Both the position numbers and the translations under genes were made by a program. Positions 1-12,600 of a stretch of DNA of 64,000 nucleotides are shown piece after piece. The number at the start of each line of letters is the position of its first letter. Position 1 is the first letter of the stretch. The notes beneath the pieces were generated by a model. That model worked only from the letters and a program-made list of their open reading frames with translations, did not search any database and was not told the origin of the DNA. Origin of the DNA: Filosporella fistucella (lineage: Eukaryota > Ascomycota > Leotiomycetes > Helotiales); assembly GCA_030077755.1 (NCBI GenBank), contig JAQJZZ010000012.1, forward strand, positions 1,550,001 to 1,614,000, in the 5' to 3' direction.

Positions 1-1373
1 ACGCCTCTAGGGCTCTTTGGGTCCGATTATAGTAGCACGTGGACCAAAGTCAGCGTCGATATCTGAGCAAGAGTTGGGTGCCAGATGCACCTGCAGCACC
101 CCTCCCCTCTTCATCCACCCTTTCACAAAGGCTCTAGACGACACGTCTTTCCACTTCAAGACTCACTCACTCTATTCGCCTTTCGGTAATTATATCGCAT
201 CAGACTTGTCCATTCCGGACGTTATTATCATAGCCTTCTTTTCTTCCTTTTCCAACCTATCTCTCTCTATCTTTCTCTTTTCTTCTCTCTTCCATTCCCA
301 CATCTTGATTCCAGATTTGCTCTCCAGATCTGCTCTTCCTTGGTACCATACCCCCAGATCAAGCACATATCCGGCAATTATAGCCAAGTTTCCGTATCAT
401 ATCCGAGCATATCCTTCCTCTCTCCTGGGTATCCATCTCCATCTTTATCGCCCTCGCCATTTCGCCTGCACCTTGCCGAACCGAAAAGTCAAGTTCTCTC
501 ACTGTTACATAACAAGTGCACTCTGCGCTGCACCAAGGCCTCACGTCATTTCCACACCGCATAAGGAGCACAGCATCAAAAGTCATTGCCAGCGCACATT
601 TTCTACTTCCCAGTATTTTTAAAATCTAAGTTGTTGACCTCCGTTCTCGCAAACGCAAATCGACGCATCACATTATTACCAGACTTCCGAACCTCCAATC
701 GGCCTCGATCCGTTCAGCTGGGAAAAGAGCGTTTGTTGGAAAAATCCACCAAGACTTTCAGTGCTTCACCGCCTGCCTGCTTGCCTGCAGCACTGCTCAT
801 TTAGCCTCCCAAGAGTACTTCCACAGTACTTACCCCTCATTCCCGATTGGGCTCGTCGTCAAACATCAGAATCAACCCAGATTTATTTGCTAGACCCTTA
901 AACACTTTGGATTCTGGACGACGACAAAGGTGTGAGAGTTTCTAAGAGTGGAAAAGATCTGGCTGCTAGGACCTCAATTTACCTTCAGGTCTCAGTGGTG
1001 TATTAAGTGCGATCTTCGGTCGCTAGGAATATAGCTTGAGGAGCTATCTCCGCATCCACATCGATAGTTGCATTCGGCTCGAAAAGCCAGCTCCCCGATC
1101 GAGCATTTAGAGTTTGGACGTCCGCAGCTACTACTGCAACCAGCGGTTGAAGAGTTGTTTAATCACCGTCGTATAAAGATATCTGAAGTGCCGTCACGTC
1201 AACTGTCGAACTGTTTAAGTTATTGATCAGAGTGCAGGTGGTCTGACTTCTTGGTCTGTTGTGGAAGGAGCCGTCTGGGGAGGGCAAAAATTCCAAGGGC
1301 TCTGAAATCACTTCTCTCTTCTCTGCTCTCTATAACATTTCCTCCAAAACATCATCAAGAGAGCAACTCATCC
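1..1373 (+). promoter_or_regulatory. upstream region / probable long leader of nmrA-like gene
   Basis: No convincing gene. The stretch is strongly pyrimidine-rich on the plus strand (long CT runs around 95-480), as is common in promoters and 5' leaders of fungal genes. Open frames here (for example 17-622) have low-complexity Ser/Pro/His-rich composition, match no family I know, and overlap one another on both strands. Most likely promoter plus a long, possibly spliced, 5' untranslated leader. Confidence 0.45.
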
Positions 1374-2780
1374 ATGCCCTCCGCTACCCCCAGGTCTGCA
1401 CTTGCAATCAGACCACGTCCATCACAATCGCATGAACCGCCACCTGAGCACACCAAAAAACATCGTCCTTGCACATCCTACAACGACCTTTCTCCTCTCT
1501 CCGCTATTGGATTTTCACCAGTCCAACATCCTTCATCACACAAGCTCGATCGTCCTGCAAAAAGACCCATGCCCACTCCTCGCCAAACTATCGCCGTCGT
1601 CAACTCGTCTGGTCGACAAGCAGCATCCTTTATCCGAGTTGCTGTAGCCGTAGGCTATCGAGTGCGAGCTCAATTACGAAACCTCGATGGTATTGTCGCG
1701 AGCGAAATATCCTCTCTTCCTAATGTAACCGTGTTAGTGGGAGACTTGTACACAAAGCCCACGCCAATTAGTAGTGAGAGTCCGACGTTAAATGGGAGCG
1801 GGAATGGTACTGGAGTCAACCATAATCTGATCAAGGAGCTTTACAAGGGTGCTCAACTAGCATTTGTGAATACGACATTCTGGGGTGATGAGGTAGCAAT
1901 CGGGAAAGCTTTGGCAGATGAGGCTGTCAAGGCGAATATTCAACACTTCATTTACTCCAGCATGCCAAATTATTCCCTTCACGACCCATCTTGGCCGTCT
2001 CTCCCACTTTGGAGCTCAAAAGCAACTATAGAAGCTTACATTCGATCGTTACCAACCTTGTTCCCCAAGTCAACATTTTTATATACCGGAATTTACAACA
2101 ATAATTTCACTTCTCTTCCGTATCCCCTTTTCTGCATGGAATTACAACAAGACGGATCCTTTACTTGGACGGCTCCCTTCCATCCCGATGTTCCTCTACC
2201 TTGGCTCGATGCTGAACATGACGTGGGACCTGCAGTATTACAACTTATCAAGGATGGTGTCTCAAGATGGGGGAAAGGAGAAAGAATCGCACTTGCGTAT
2301 GAGATGCTGTCTCCTAGGGATGCATGCAAAGTCTTCGAGAAGGGAGTTGGGAGGCGAGTTCGCTACAAATATAGCCCGAAAATCGACGTGAAGGTTAAAA
2401 TACCAAATGGATATAGGGATCAGCTTGTCGCTCTGGAGAAACTATACGCAATTGGTGCCAAGGACCCGAAACTTCAACCACCTTACTTCGGCTCCACCAG
2501 ACTGGAAGAAAGCTGCCCTGGAGAAGCTCTGGAATTGTGGGAAGGATATCGTGGGCTCGAGGAGTATGCTCGTGAAGTTTTTCCATTAGAAGAAGCCGCA
2601 AATGGGTTGACTTGGATGAACGAACCGGAAAGCGAAGCAAATGACGACGAGGAACCTGGTAATGGCGAGGAAGAAGAGGAGGATGACGATGATGACGATG
2701 GTCTTGTTATGGGCGGAAAAGGCAGTGGAACCGGAGGAGAAAATACCCCTGCAAGAAAGGAAGAAGCTTGGTTAGCATAA
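1374..2780 (+). CDS. nmrA: NmrA-like negative regulator of nitrogen metabolite repression
   Basis: NmrA proteins bind NAD(P) through a Rossmann fold, lack dehydrogenase activity and bind the GATA activator AreA/NIT2 to hold nitrogen catabolic genes off when good nitrogen is present. The family core begins at 1569 with MPTPRQTIAVVNSSGRQAAS, including the NxxGRQ dinucleotide signature. Further family blocks are HFIYSSMPNYSLHDP, YTGIYNNNFTSLPYPLF and PLPWLDAEHDVGPAVLQL, and the family ends near EYAREVFPLEEAANGL. It is intronless. I take ATG 1374 (468 aa) as the first in-frame ATG; the open frame further upstream starts with TTG. The ATG at 1569 (403 aa) is where homology begins and may be the true start. 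After the core there is an acidic tail (Asp/Glu run about 2641-2700). Family assignment is firm; the start is not. Confidence 0.9.
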   Translation: MPSATPRSALAIRPRPSQSHEPPPEHTKKHRPCTSYNDLSPLSAIGFSPVQHPSSHKLDRPAKRPMPTPRQTIAVVNSSGRQAASFIRVAVAVGYRVRAQLRNLDGIVASEISSLPNVTVLVGDLYTKPTPISSESPTLNGSGNGTGVNHNLIKELYKGAQLAFVNTTFWGDEVAIGKALADEAVKANIQHFIYSSMPNYSLHDPSWPSLPLWSSKATIEAYIRSLPTLFPKSTFLYTGIYNNNFTSLPYPLFCMELQQDGSFTWTAPFHPDVPLPWLDAEHDVGPAVLQLIKDGVSRWGKGERIALAYEMLSPRDACKVFEKGVGRRVRYKYSPKIDVKVKIPNGYRDQLVALEKLYAIGAKDPKLQPPYFGSTRLEESCPGEALELWEGYRGLEEYAREVFPLEEAANGLTWMNEPESEANDDEEPGNGEEEEEDDDDDDGLVMGGKGSGTGGENTPARKEEAWLA

Positions 2781-3948
2781 GGGATGACTATGAAATGTGA
2801 ACGGCAAACATACACAGAAACGACTACACGGGTGGGCATAGCGTTCTACATCAGCACAAGCAATCGAAAAGGAAAAGAAAAAGTAAAATTATGCATCATC
2901 AGGCGGAGGAGCTATTGCATTTGGCGTTTCTACGACTTCTTGGGTGAAGCGGATGGGCGGTTCCCTTGGGCGATTTTATTCATTTTTTTTTCTGGGTTTT
3001 TTTTGGCCTCAAGAATTGTTATCTGCATTGCGTGGACTGGGTCGGGAAAGATCAAAGAATCGAAAGTATTGGTTTTGGGAGGTGGGGCTGGTGGCATTTT
3101 GATAGCATTATCTGCTTTGGCTTTGCTTAGTTAGCTAGTGTTTGTAGAGGAGATGAGGATGAATATAATAATTTAGCTGCTTTTGGGTTGCATATTCGTT
3201 ATACAGTGAAGTCTTTTCTTTGATGCCACAGAAATCTTGGCATTGCATACCATCTTAAGATGGAAGGATGTCAGTGATTGAGGGAGATACTCGTCGCTTT
3301 TGTTGGAAATTTCATGATTGGCTGGAGTTCAAAGTTGATAGATTTAGAGGGACGCCATGAATAGGTAATCTTACTGTAAAGGGGATACTCTCCTTACTAT
3401 GTTTCCCGGGAGATGTAAATTCTAAGAATGAATATCCAAGTCGTGATGTTAGCTTAGCTGAGAATAGCTTGAAGAAAGGAATCGTTGAGCATGTGATCTA
3501 ACAAGATCTAATCACTTTATATATTCCGATCATGGGAACAGTGAGTCATAGCTTGAGGGTATCAAATGTCTATTCGTGTATCTAGACATCTAACTCTCCT
3601 CTCCTCCATCCGCTCCACTTTCTCATCTCATCGCATCTCACCTAGAGCTCTATTTCTTCCTCGGGGCTCAATCCTAGGGCTCATAATCTCAAATTAAGCA
3701 GTCGAACCAGCGTGTGTATCATTCGCTTCCCATCTCAAACTTCGATTATCAAATTCCAGAATCCATTTTCCTTCTCACCAAACGCCTGTAGTAACCCGAA
3801 GTAGGGAAGGATGCAGCAATGAACGTAAGCATATTGACATTCCCCCCTTCCCTGTGCCAGAGAAGAGCAGAACAAGGAGGAGGCAGGTAGTGAAAGGGGT
3901 ATCAAAATATCGTCATCAATCTACCGAGAGATATAGGTAGGTGTTTTT
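2781..3948. other. convergent intergenic region, 3' ends of nmrA and the NAP gene
   Basis: Holds the 3' untranslated regions of two converging genes. A 116-codon frame at 2784-3134 has no recognisable domain and sits directly after the nmrA stop, so it is treated as untranslated trailer. T-rich runs near 2985-3005 and an AT-rich segment at 3155-3180 are compatible with polyadenylation. Nothing else seen. Confidence 0.5.
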
Positions 3949-5315
3949 CTAGGAGGATCTCTGTTTCTTCGCAGGCCGGTCGTCCTCGTCTGTGTCGCTG
4001 GCGGAATCTCCAGCTGGTTCGTTGAGCTCTTCATCGTCGTCGGATTCGAAGTCTGCGTCAGATAGGGCATCTTGTTCTTGGGCTTGGGCTGAGGGCCTTG
4101 TTAGCGTCTTTGGCCTTGTGTTGAAAAATTGTAAACACAGGTGCAGAGATGTGCGACCACATGAGGTCCTGATTTGGTAAAAAGTAAGGGTTGAGGAATG
4201 AAAAGTCTCGAGAGTAAGAAATCATGAAGGGAAAAAGAAGTAACTCACTGAAATATCTGATAGCACCCGGCCAGAGATCCTCCGTTATGGCAATCGCAAG
4301 TTCATCACCATCCGGGAATATCTCCAAACTCATACCCAGATCATCTTCCTCGTCTTCCTCCTCGTCCTCTTCGTCCTCACTCTCAGGCGGACTAGCTTTA
4401 TTCGCTTTCCTAGCTTTCCTCTTCTCGCCGTCAATTCTCATTGCTTCTCTACTCTCTTCCGCGCTGATCTTGCGGCCAATAAATCCGAACCAGGCAAAGA
4501 AACTTAGACCACCCATACCCGTGTTATCGATTTTCTTCTTGAGAGCTTTGTGCTCTGGCGATAGAGCTTGCGATGGCTTTGCTTCGTTTCCTTTTCCCTT
4601 GCCATTTTCCTTTGCTGCAATGCGCTTTTCGACTTCCCAAGCCTTCACCACCATATCCAGTAATCCGCCCGTTAAGTCTCTATCCTTTTTCCAGTTGATT
4701 CCTACAGGCTCACTGACCAGCCCACTCCAACCATCTTTACTCCTGCGGTGCCAGAGTTTCTTCTCTAGCACAGAATTCTCGAAGTATTCATTTGGCGCGA
4801 ATTCGAAGCGGATGACTACGGATCGTGGATCACCATGCGGATCGTCAATTTCGAAATGGGACACGGAAATGGAAAGGAGGGAAGAGAGGAGTAGCGCTGA
4901 GTCAGAGGGTTGAATATATTGATCTATATCTGGGGGAGCCTGTTCGAGGACTAAGGGCCAGAAATTGGGGATTTGAGAGACAGTTTTTGTGCGGCGGGCG
5001 TAAAGTGGTGCCGTGAGGGATACTTGTTGGCGGACTGTTTTGCAAGATGATTAGCCTTCTACTAATCGCACTGAAGAGAACGGTCAATTGAAACGATTGC
5101 GTGAAGTCTCGCGATCCAATTTCGATCTGATAACGTCGCACACCCATCGCGAACCCAAAAGCATCAGATAACCCTTTCCCAACGACCACCAACACAAAAA
5201 TCAGACAAGGGAACACAATATACTCACTGATCTCCACTTCTGCCTCATCAAATTCTCTCTCAATATCTGCCAGATCCTCATACGAAATGGGGGTTTCTTC
5301 CAGAGCAGCAGCCAT
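3949..5315 (-). CDS. NAP/SET family histone chaperone (Vps75-like)
   Basis: Three exons, 5315-5228, 5034-4249 and 4088-3949, encode about 337 aa. Introns start GTGAGT and end CAG, and splicing gives a continuous NAP-fold protein. An N-terminal dimerisation helix (ADIEREFDEAEVEIIRQQVS) leads into PLYARRTKTVSQIPNFWPLV, then FEIDDPHGDPRSVVIRFEF, FFAWFGFIG and the domain end ELAIAITEDLWPGAIRYF. An internal Glu/Asp run (about 4340-4385) and an acidic C-terminus ending in a basic RPAKKQRSS patch (likely nuclear signal) fit a nuclear histone chaperone of the SET/Vps75 branch, which in yeast works with the acetyltransferase Rtt109. ATG 5315 (G at -3, G at +4) is preferred to ATG 5348. The 229-codon frame on the opposite strand is an antisense shadow of the acidic repeats. 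Confidence 0.88.
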
Positions 5316-7025
5316 AGCAGCAGTGGTAAAGGCAAACTTTTGGAGCATGAAGCTCTCGGCTGGCTTGGTTTTCTTAGGGGCGGTGGTGGAGGGTGAGTAG
5401 GAAAAGCTTCGGCGCACGAGGCACCAGGGTGCAGCTGAGCTGAGCTGTTTTGTGTGGTGGGCGAGCGAGCGCTTTTTCTTTATCTGATCAGGATGATGGG
5501 AATGTCACTGCGTGGATGGTATTCGCAGCTGTTTGAGGATGTCACCGCAGTGAGTAGAGTGGTTAGAGATGCGAGAGATAATGCGCGAGCGCTGAAGAAG
5601 CGGTTCTCTGCAAGAATGGTGAAGAGAGGTGGAGTGAATTAAGGGAGGGAGGTATGGAATCTAGGATATGTTGAAAAAGAGAAGTTCAAGAGGCCCAAAT
5701 AGTCTAAATGATATATTGAATGCGTCGTAATGTGACCTTCTGGTTGACGTGGAGCGGAGATGGCTTCCAGGCCTGGCTTGGAGATTCTGATGATTAGATC
5801 TGTCACTCTAGTTATCTGAGTGGCTCGCAACGGCAGGAGCGCCGACGTCCGAGTGGGTAGGGGAGCATCGGATCAGATAAAAGTATGATCAGACGAGAAG
5901 ATCTATTTTTAAGTGGACGGCTAAAGGAGGGAGAAGCGTGAATGGAAATAGATTTGGAATTGAAATTGAAATGGGTTTCTAAAGTTCTTGGTTAGGTATG
6001 TAGAGAGAGTGTTTGAATTCGCAAGGTGGCAAAAGTTGTACAAGTACATACAGCTTCAGCTAGGTAGGAGAGCTCTCAATGGACCTATCTGATAACCACC
6101 TAGAATTTCGCTTGATTGTTTGGACGACTAACAATTCTAAAATCGAGAAAAAATAATTGGGAGGCGAAAAAGCGAATATTTTTCTTTTGTTTCGATCTCC
6201 TATCTCAATTGACATAAATTTCGATCTTGCCGCATAGTTAACTATTCTAGACCTTAAGATCGGCTGTCGAGCATCAACAATATCGCTTCCGAGTCAACCA
6301 TGGCCCGTCAAATACCGATGAGCCAAATAACAATAGAATGATAGCAAGAAACTTTTCAGTCTCATAGAGATAATCAAAGAGGCAAGCAAAATGCAGAAGA
6401 CTAAGTAGAAACGAAGATGCCATCACCTGCAATTTTCACCTATATGTCTTACCCTCCCTCAATATATCTATTACCCCTCCAATTCTTCTCATTGGCCACA
6501 TACAGCCCTACAGCGTCTCCACTTGGCCAAGGAATGTCCAAAAGTCAGAAAAATCGTCAACACCAAGCAAAACTATTACCCCATCTCAACCTCTCTGTGT
6601 AATATATATGTACCATATATTCTTGCCTCATGCACACAATTTCTCTCTCACTACTCATATCTCATTTCATATAGGACATCACATTACCCTCCATAAAGCG
6701 TAATCAAAATTCCCTATTGGACAAAAGCTAAGAATTGGGCACATGCTTAGAGGGGAGCGTGATTGAGGGGATTCACTTATTTCTAGCTGAGAGATTCTGT
6801 CATTACTTATCGTTATCGATAAACGCATCTAAAACATTTCTTTTCGATCCTGGATAAAGCACGGGAAAAGAAAGGGAATTATCACCGCCCTTTTAACTGC
6901 GCGTCAAAACCGCGTCCTTTCGACAAACCATTTGTTTTCCCACCACTTTTTTACATCCTCTGTTTGTCCAGAGTACACAACATCTGCAGGTACTCCAACA
7001 CTGCGAAACGCATCTAGCAGCCAAG
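5316..7025. promoter_or_regulatory. divergent intergenic region (NAP-like gene / asparaginase)
   Basis: About 1.7 kb between two diverging genes. AT-rich with pyrimidine-rich runs near 6430-6500 and 6600-6660 upstream of the asparaginase. Short frames on both strands show no domain or signal. No RNA gene or repeat was recognised. It most likely holds both promoters and leaders. Confidence 0.4.
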
Positions 7026-9084
7026 ATGGCGACAACATATCCTGAGGCGCGTGTCCTGATCATTATGACAGGCGGTACAATTTGTATGCGCTCGTCTCCT
7101 GAGGGATTGATTCCTGCTAGAGGATTTCTGGACGAGGGGATGAGACCCAGGCCAAGTTTTAATGATGGAAGCAATCCTGGTATGTTCTATTTTTCAATTT
7201 TGGTTTCGCTTTGAGATTGAGTTCGCGTTTTGATTCTACATGCTTTCTGCAGTTCGAGAGAGGGGCTTGAGAGATGGTGCAAGAATGAGATAATGGAAGT
7301 GGCAGAGTTTGGTGGGAACGACTTGTACTGTTGGAGAGAACTTTGGTTCCTTGTTATACTGAAACGCTTTTCTCGGGTGTCCTCGTCCTCTAAGTCAATG
7401 CCTGTGGATGCCGAAGTCAGCGTTGCAAGGCAAGCTGCTCGACAATGGCCTCGAGGATCAAGTGTACTCTTTTCAGTTTGACACTTCGAGAGTACATGAG
7501 TGGCTCCAAGTCTGCAATAGCGAGTCCAATGGCTGTCTTAGGAGTTGAAGGCAACCACTCCCGGACAATCCGGAGAACAAGAGGGGGAAGTGGCTGTCCC
7601 TACATTGACAGCCATATCATGCGTTACAAACACTTATACTAATCCTTCCAGATCCCCTTCCAGTGATGACCTCCGAGTTCACAAAAGAATACCTCAACTG
7701 TCTCCGAACCCCACCAAGCACCTACTCCCGCCATGTCCGCTACACACTCTACGAGTTTCCTGTCCTGCTCGACTCCTCCTCCATTTCATCGGAAGGCTGG
7801 ACCCAAATAGCAACAACAATCAAAAACAATTACTCCCTTTTCGATGGGTTTGTTGTCCTACACGGAACCGATTCGTTGGCATACACTTCCTCCGCTCTCT
7901 CGTTTATGCTTTCTCATTTAGGAAAGCCAGTCATCCTCACAGGCTCCCAAGCTTCGATTTTTGCGCTTCAATCAGATGCCACTGATAACTTGCTGGGTTC
8001 TCTGATCATTGCAGGCACCTTCATGATTCCCGAAGTCTGTCTCTTCTTCCACCACAAACTCTACCGTGGCAATCGTTGCATCAAATCATCAGCTTCCTCA
8101 TTCGATGCTTTCTCCTCTCCCAATTGTCCACCACTAGCTACTACCTCCGCCATGGGAGCAGAAGTAAATTGGAATCTGGTCCGCCGTCCTCGTTCACTAG
8201 CCCGATTCGATATCCAAACAAATCTCGATACCGCACACGTAGCTTGTTTGCGTATCTTCCCAGGAATTAAGCCAGAAATGCTTGATTCAGTTCTTCATGT
8301 ACCGAATCTTAGAGGCTTGATTCTTGAGACTTTTGGTGCGGGTAACGCTCCCTCCGGAGCTGATGGATCTCTCACAAATGTGATCAAAAATGCTGTGTCA
8401 CGAGGTATCATCATTGTCAACGTCTCACAATGCCAGTCCGGCTTCGTCTCTCCCCTCTACGCTCCCGCAACTGCTCTTGGAAATGCGGGTGTAGTCTTCG
8501 GACACGATCTCACCACCGAAGCTGCCCTAACAAAACTCTCCTTCCTGCTCGCTCTCCCAAATCTCACATATGAGGATATCACCAAACAAATGCAATACTC
8601 CATCCGTGGCGAGATGACCGAAATGACAAGCACCACCTTCTCTCATCCATCTTCGAACATCCCTTACATAACCGACTCCCAAACAGCTTTCACAGCACTC
8701 GGTCACGCTATATCATCTGGTGATGTCGAGGGCGTGGTTCGTATGCTGGACTATGGTCATTCCGGACTACTGCAAGCAAAAGACTATGCTGAGAATACTG
8801 CACTGCATTTGGCTGCGGTTGGCAAGGATGTAAATGTTGTAAGAGAGTTACTGAAAAGAGGCGCTAGTGTTCATGCTAGAAATCTGGCAGGCAATACTCC
8901 GCTCGGATTGGCGACTAAGATTGGAAACGAATCTGCGGTAGCTTTGCTCGAGGAGGCAGGAGCATTGTTGCATGTGGAGGAGGTGGAGAGAGTCCGGCTG
9001 GCGCAGAATGGGAACGGAAATGGATATGGAGTTGAGGGAACGAGTGGCGATGAGAGGGAAGTGAAGAGAAAAGTCGAGGGTTGA
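7026..9084 (+). CDS. cytosolic type I L-asparaginase with C-terminal ankyrin region
   Basis: Hydrolyses L-asparagine to aspartate and ammonia in the cytosol. Exon 1 is 7026-7179, exon 2 7652-9084, 528 aa. The first active-site threonine lies in IIMTGGTICM (near residue 15) and the second in VVLHGTDSLAYTSSALSFML (near 122), followed by GKPVILTGSQASIFALQSDA. The C-terminus from about residue 395 holds ankyrin-type repeats (ENTALHLAAVGKDVNVVREL, GNTPLGLATKIGNESAVALL), the usual architecture of eukaryotic asparaginase I. The single intron is unusually long (472 bases) but has GTATGT, a TACTAAT branch site and CAG, and joins GSNP to DPLPVMTSEF in frame. An extra exon within it cannot be excluded: a frame of about 40 codons (7388-7541) reads like protein but is closed by stops. 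The nitrogen-regulator gene nearby may be coincidental. Confidence 0.9.
7180..7651 (+). other. unusually long intron of the asparaginase gene
   Basis: A 472-base intron, about five to ten times longer than others in the window. The donor is GTATGT, the branch region TACTAAT and the acceptor CCAG. No continuous frame through it joins both flanking exons. Confidence 0.65.
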
Positions 9085-9608
9085 GACAGGAGGCAGACTT
9101 GCGAAAGTCTTGAACTTTTGCGGAGAGACATGCAGAGACACGTGCAATGAGGCGTTCTCTAAGTGCGGCACTTGCTGGAGTGATAGAGCCGAGGAACCTA
9201 GTTCAACGAGCTGTATGCAAGTAGCTAATATCTAGAAGAATGAGATACCATGAAGTAAGGCAGAGGCAAAAGTCTCTTATCCCTGCAAAAATCATTTGGT
9301 GACTGTCATATATTGGAATCGCGTCCTTCTGGAATGAAAGACACTGCAGACTGCCAACAGAAGAGTCTTGCTGATATGGACCAACAATACAGCAAGCAGG
9401 TCGCGATATGCCCGCCACCTAAAACGCCGTGAGTGCCCTGTGAGGCTGGGCCTGCAGTTGGCACCCAAAGCACTTTCTATTGCCCGGTTTCTCACCACAC
9501 CAAATTTTATACGCTACCTAGCATTCTAGAATCATAACTTCCAGAACACAGAACACCGTTCACACTCAGTCACTCTAACACCCTACGACTTGCTTAAATG
9601 CTATCAAG
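9085..9608 (+). other. intergenic region between asparaginase and NACHT pseudogene
   Basis: Short frames only, mainly on the minus strand and without recognisable domains. Presumably the asparaginase trailer and the former promoter of the NACHT gene. Nothing else seen. Confidence 0.4.
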
Positions 9609-12600
9609 ATGCTCGCTCCTCTGACAGCTATATCGCTTGCCAGCGCAATCGTCCAGTTCATTAACTTTAGCGTTAAGGTCGTGGCACAGTCGAGAGAGTT
9701 GAAAGCATCTCCTCAAGGTTCTTCGTCTATCCATCATGAAGTCATCCCAAAGGATCTCTTAATTTTGACGAAGGGCTTGAAAGATGGACTCCAAGTCGCA
9801 AGACAGAAAGGGGCATTGTCCGACAGCGATAGGGCTCTCGAAACGCCGTGTGATGCGTGCATACTTCTAACCGACAAAATGCAGGTTAAGCTGACAAACT
9901 TGTCTGTATGAGCACCTAAGAAAAGATGGAAAATCCTACATCAAGCAGTGCGAACTGTCTGGTCTCAGAAGGAACCTGATGAGCTCTCAGGTCAACTTGG
10001 CTCACTTCAGAGTCAGTTGCAACTCCGAATCTTGCGTCCTTTAGGTATGTTATTTAGAGATTGAAGATTTATTGTATTAATGTATATAGGGAGAATTACG
10101 ATCTTGCAATTTTGTCCACTCAGAAGGAGCTTGGTCAAATTAATCGCTCAATCATCGTCACTCTACAATAATGCGAGAACGTCTTTGAGAGCATTAGCAA
10201 GAAGCAAAATGAGGCGATCGCAACCTTGAATCAAGATTTGTCAAATAGCATTGCTGTCGAACACGCCAAGACACGTTTCTGTCATTGTGGATGCTGTCAC
10301 CAAAGCTCAGTGGTCATCGAGTCTTAACAGAACAAAAGGAGATGACACGAATGTTATTCCAAGAAACAGTAAGGAAGAGCAGGAAAGCATTTGTCGGATC
10401 GAAGACCCAATTCTTCGAAGCCTTCGCTTTCCGACAATAAAAGCACGCTACCACAAAATTGCTTTTGCGCATGCTAAAACTTTCGATTGGGCATTGGAGG
10501 GGCAGTCAGATGGTTTCGAAGGAATTCGCCTCCGTGACTGGCTGAAATCTGGAAGTAGATTATTTTGGCTCAACGGTAAGGCAGGATCTGGGAAATCGAC
10601 TCTCATGAGATATATATACTATCATCCACGAACAAGGTCGCAATTGAACTTATGGGCTAGTATAATGAAGGTGGATGTGGCTGGTTTCCTTTTTTCCCTT
10701 TCTTTCTTCTTTTTTCTTTGGAATGCTGGCACGCCAGAACGGAAGTCTCAGGGAGGACTACTCAGATCGCTACTTCATGAAATCTTGTCTAAGAACCGGG
10801 GCTATATTCAACTGTGTTACCAGAGCTTTGGAGGGATGAGCATATTCAGCCGACAGAGAGTATTCATGACATCCCATGGGATTTCTCTAGCCTGAAGAAA
10901 GCATTCGACCTGCTCTGTGGCCATACCAATTTACGCATGTGCTTATTCATCGATGGACTGGACGAATATGAACGCAGTCACGAAGGGTTCCATCCAGATA
11001 TGGTCATGGTTCTCCACACAAAGTAGCATCCTCCACAAACATCAAAGTATGTGTCTCAAGTTGGCCATGGCTTGTATTTGAAGATGCATTTCGATCAACT
11101 CCATCGATACAGCTTCAGGACTTGGCAAACAATGACATTCAGAAGTATGTTGAGGATAAACTCAATGAGCACCATATGATGACCCAAATCCAAAGGCGAG
11201 ATCCTCGTAGTGCGAAAACATTAGTGACAGAGATAGTTACAAATGCATCAGGTGTATTTCTTTGGGTATTGCGAGTAGTGAAGTCTCTCCTGGAAGGCCT
11301 GACAAATCGAGACCGAATCTCAGACCTACAGAAGAGACTGCGTGCTTTGCCATCGGATCTCAAAGATCCCTACAAGCATATGCTTCTCAAACACATCGAT
11401 CCGTTATATCACGGCGAGGCTCCACGGATATTTCAGATATTCCGAGCTGCGAGATCCCTCCGGCAAACTCAAGTGCAAGTCATCAAAAGGTCCAAATGGC
11501 GCTCCCTTATGGATGGCGGTGTCTCGATTCTCACGCTAGCATTTGCTGACGAGGAAGACGAAACGTATGTTTTGAAAGCTCACGTACAACCTTTGAGCGA
11601 TAAAGATCTGAACTTCAAATGCAATGAAAGAAAGACAGATTAAACAGCAGATGTGCCGGTTTGTTGGAGGTCTCGGACCACCTATTTGTGCTGAATCGTA
11701 TGGTGGAGTATCTCCATCGAACGGTCCATGACTTCTTCGAAGCCCCAGAAATTGTCGAACACTTGCTGCTGATATCGGCGAGGGGCTTGAGCCTAACGAA
11801 TGGCTTGTTAGATCCTACATTCTGCAATTAAAGCTAGTAGTGATCTGTCAACCGAAACGGATCCGTTCCTTCAAGGAGGTCTCTCGGCTTGTGCACAGAA
11901 CGTTATATTTTGCACGAGCCTTGCGCATTGAGAAACACCAGGTGAATCTAGATCTTCTTTTGGAACTGGAAAATACTGCAATGATTCACTGTAAGTCTTT
12001 AAGTACCATTTTCTGTTGATTTTAAGCCTTTTCTCGACTGTGTGCTACTAATCCCTTTTCACGAGCAATTCCATACCTACATCGCCGAACTAACCTTGCT
12101 AACTCTCTGTTGATGCAGGGAAGACTATCACTTCGAGGGTCGAGAAGAACATTGGGGATAATCAACCTATCCGTGATGGAGAGTGGGTTCGCCATCTCAC
12201 TAGCCTTGCTATATCTTATGGGCTAACGGAATGCTTGGTTGAAGAGCTCGCAATTGATCCACAATTGATCAAGAAAAAAAAGGTCAGTCGCTGCTCGACT
12301 ATATCATTAACACACCAGTACTACCAGAACCAGCAATCGTTAGATGTCTTCTTCGGGAGAAGGCTGATCCAAATAGGATTTTTGAGGGCAAGAGCATGTG
12401 GCACGATGTTCTAGTAAATCTCCATACTAACCTTGATACCTATCTTTCAATTGATTGGCAGGATGGCGATGACTGGGCAGTGCAGTGGAGAGACATCTTC
12501 AAACAGCTTCTAGACTCTGGAGCAGACCGCCATGTAAATATAGCGCGAATCGAAAGGGATCCCACACTCCGAACAACTTTGAGGCCTCTAGTGGCCATTC

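Noticed and set aside
17..622. 201-codon open frame at the left edge
   Set aside because: Low-complexity Ser/His/Pro-rich translation from CT-rich DNA, no family resemblance, overlapped by other frames; fits promoter or leader.
2784..3134. 116-codon frame after nmrA
   Set aside because: No domain, lies in the expected 3' untranslated region.
4224..4913. 229-codon poly-serine plus-strand frame
   Set aside because: Exact antisense of the acidic GAA/GAG repeats and core of the NAP-like gene, which has clear homology and splice sites.
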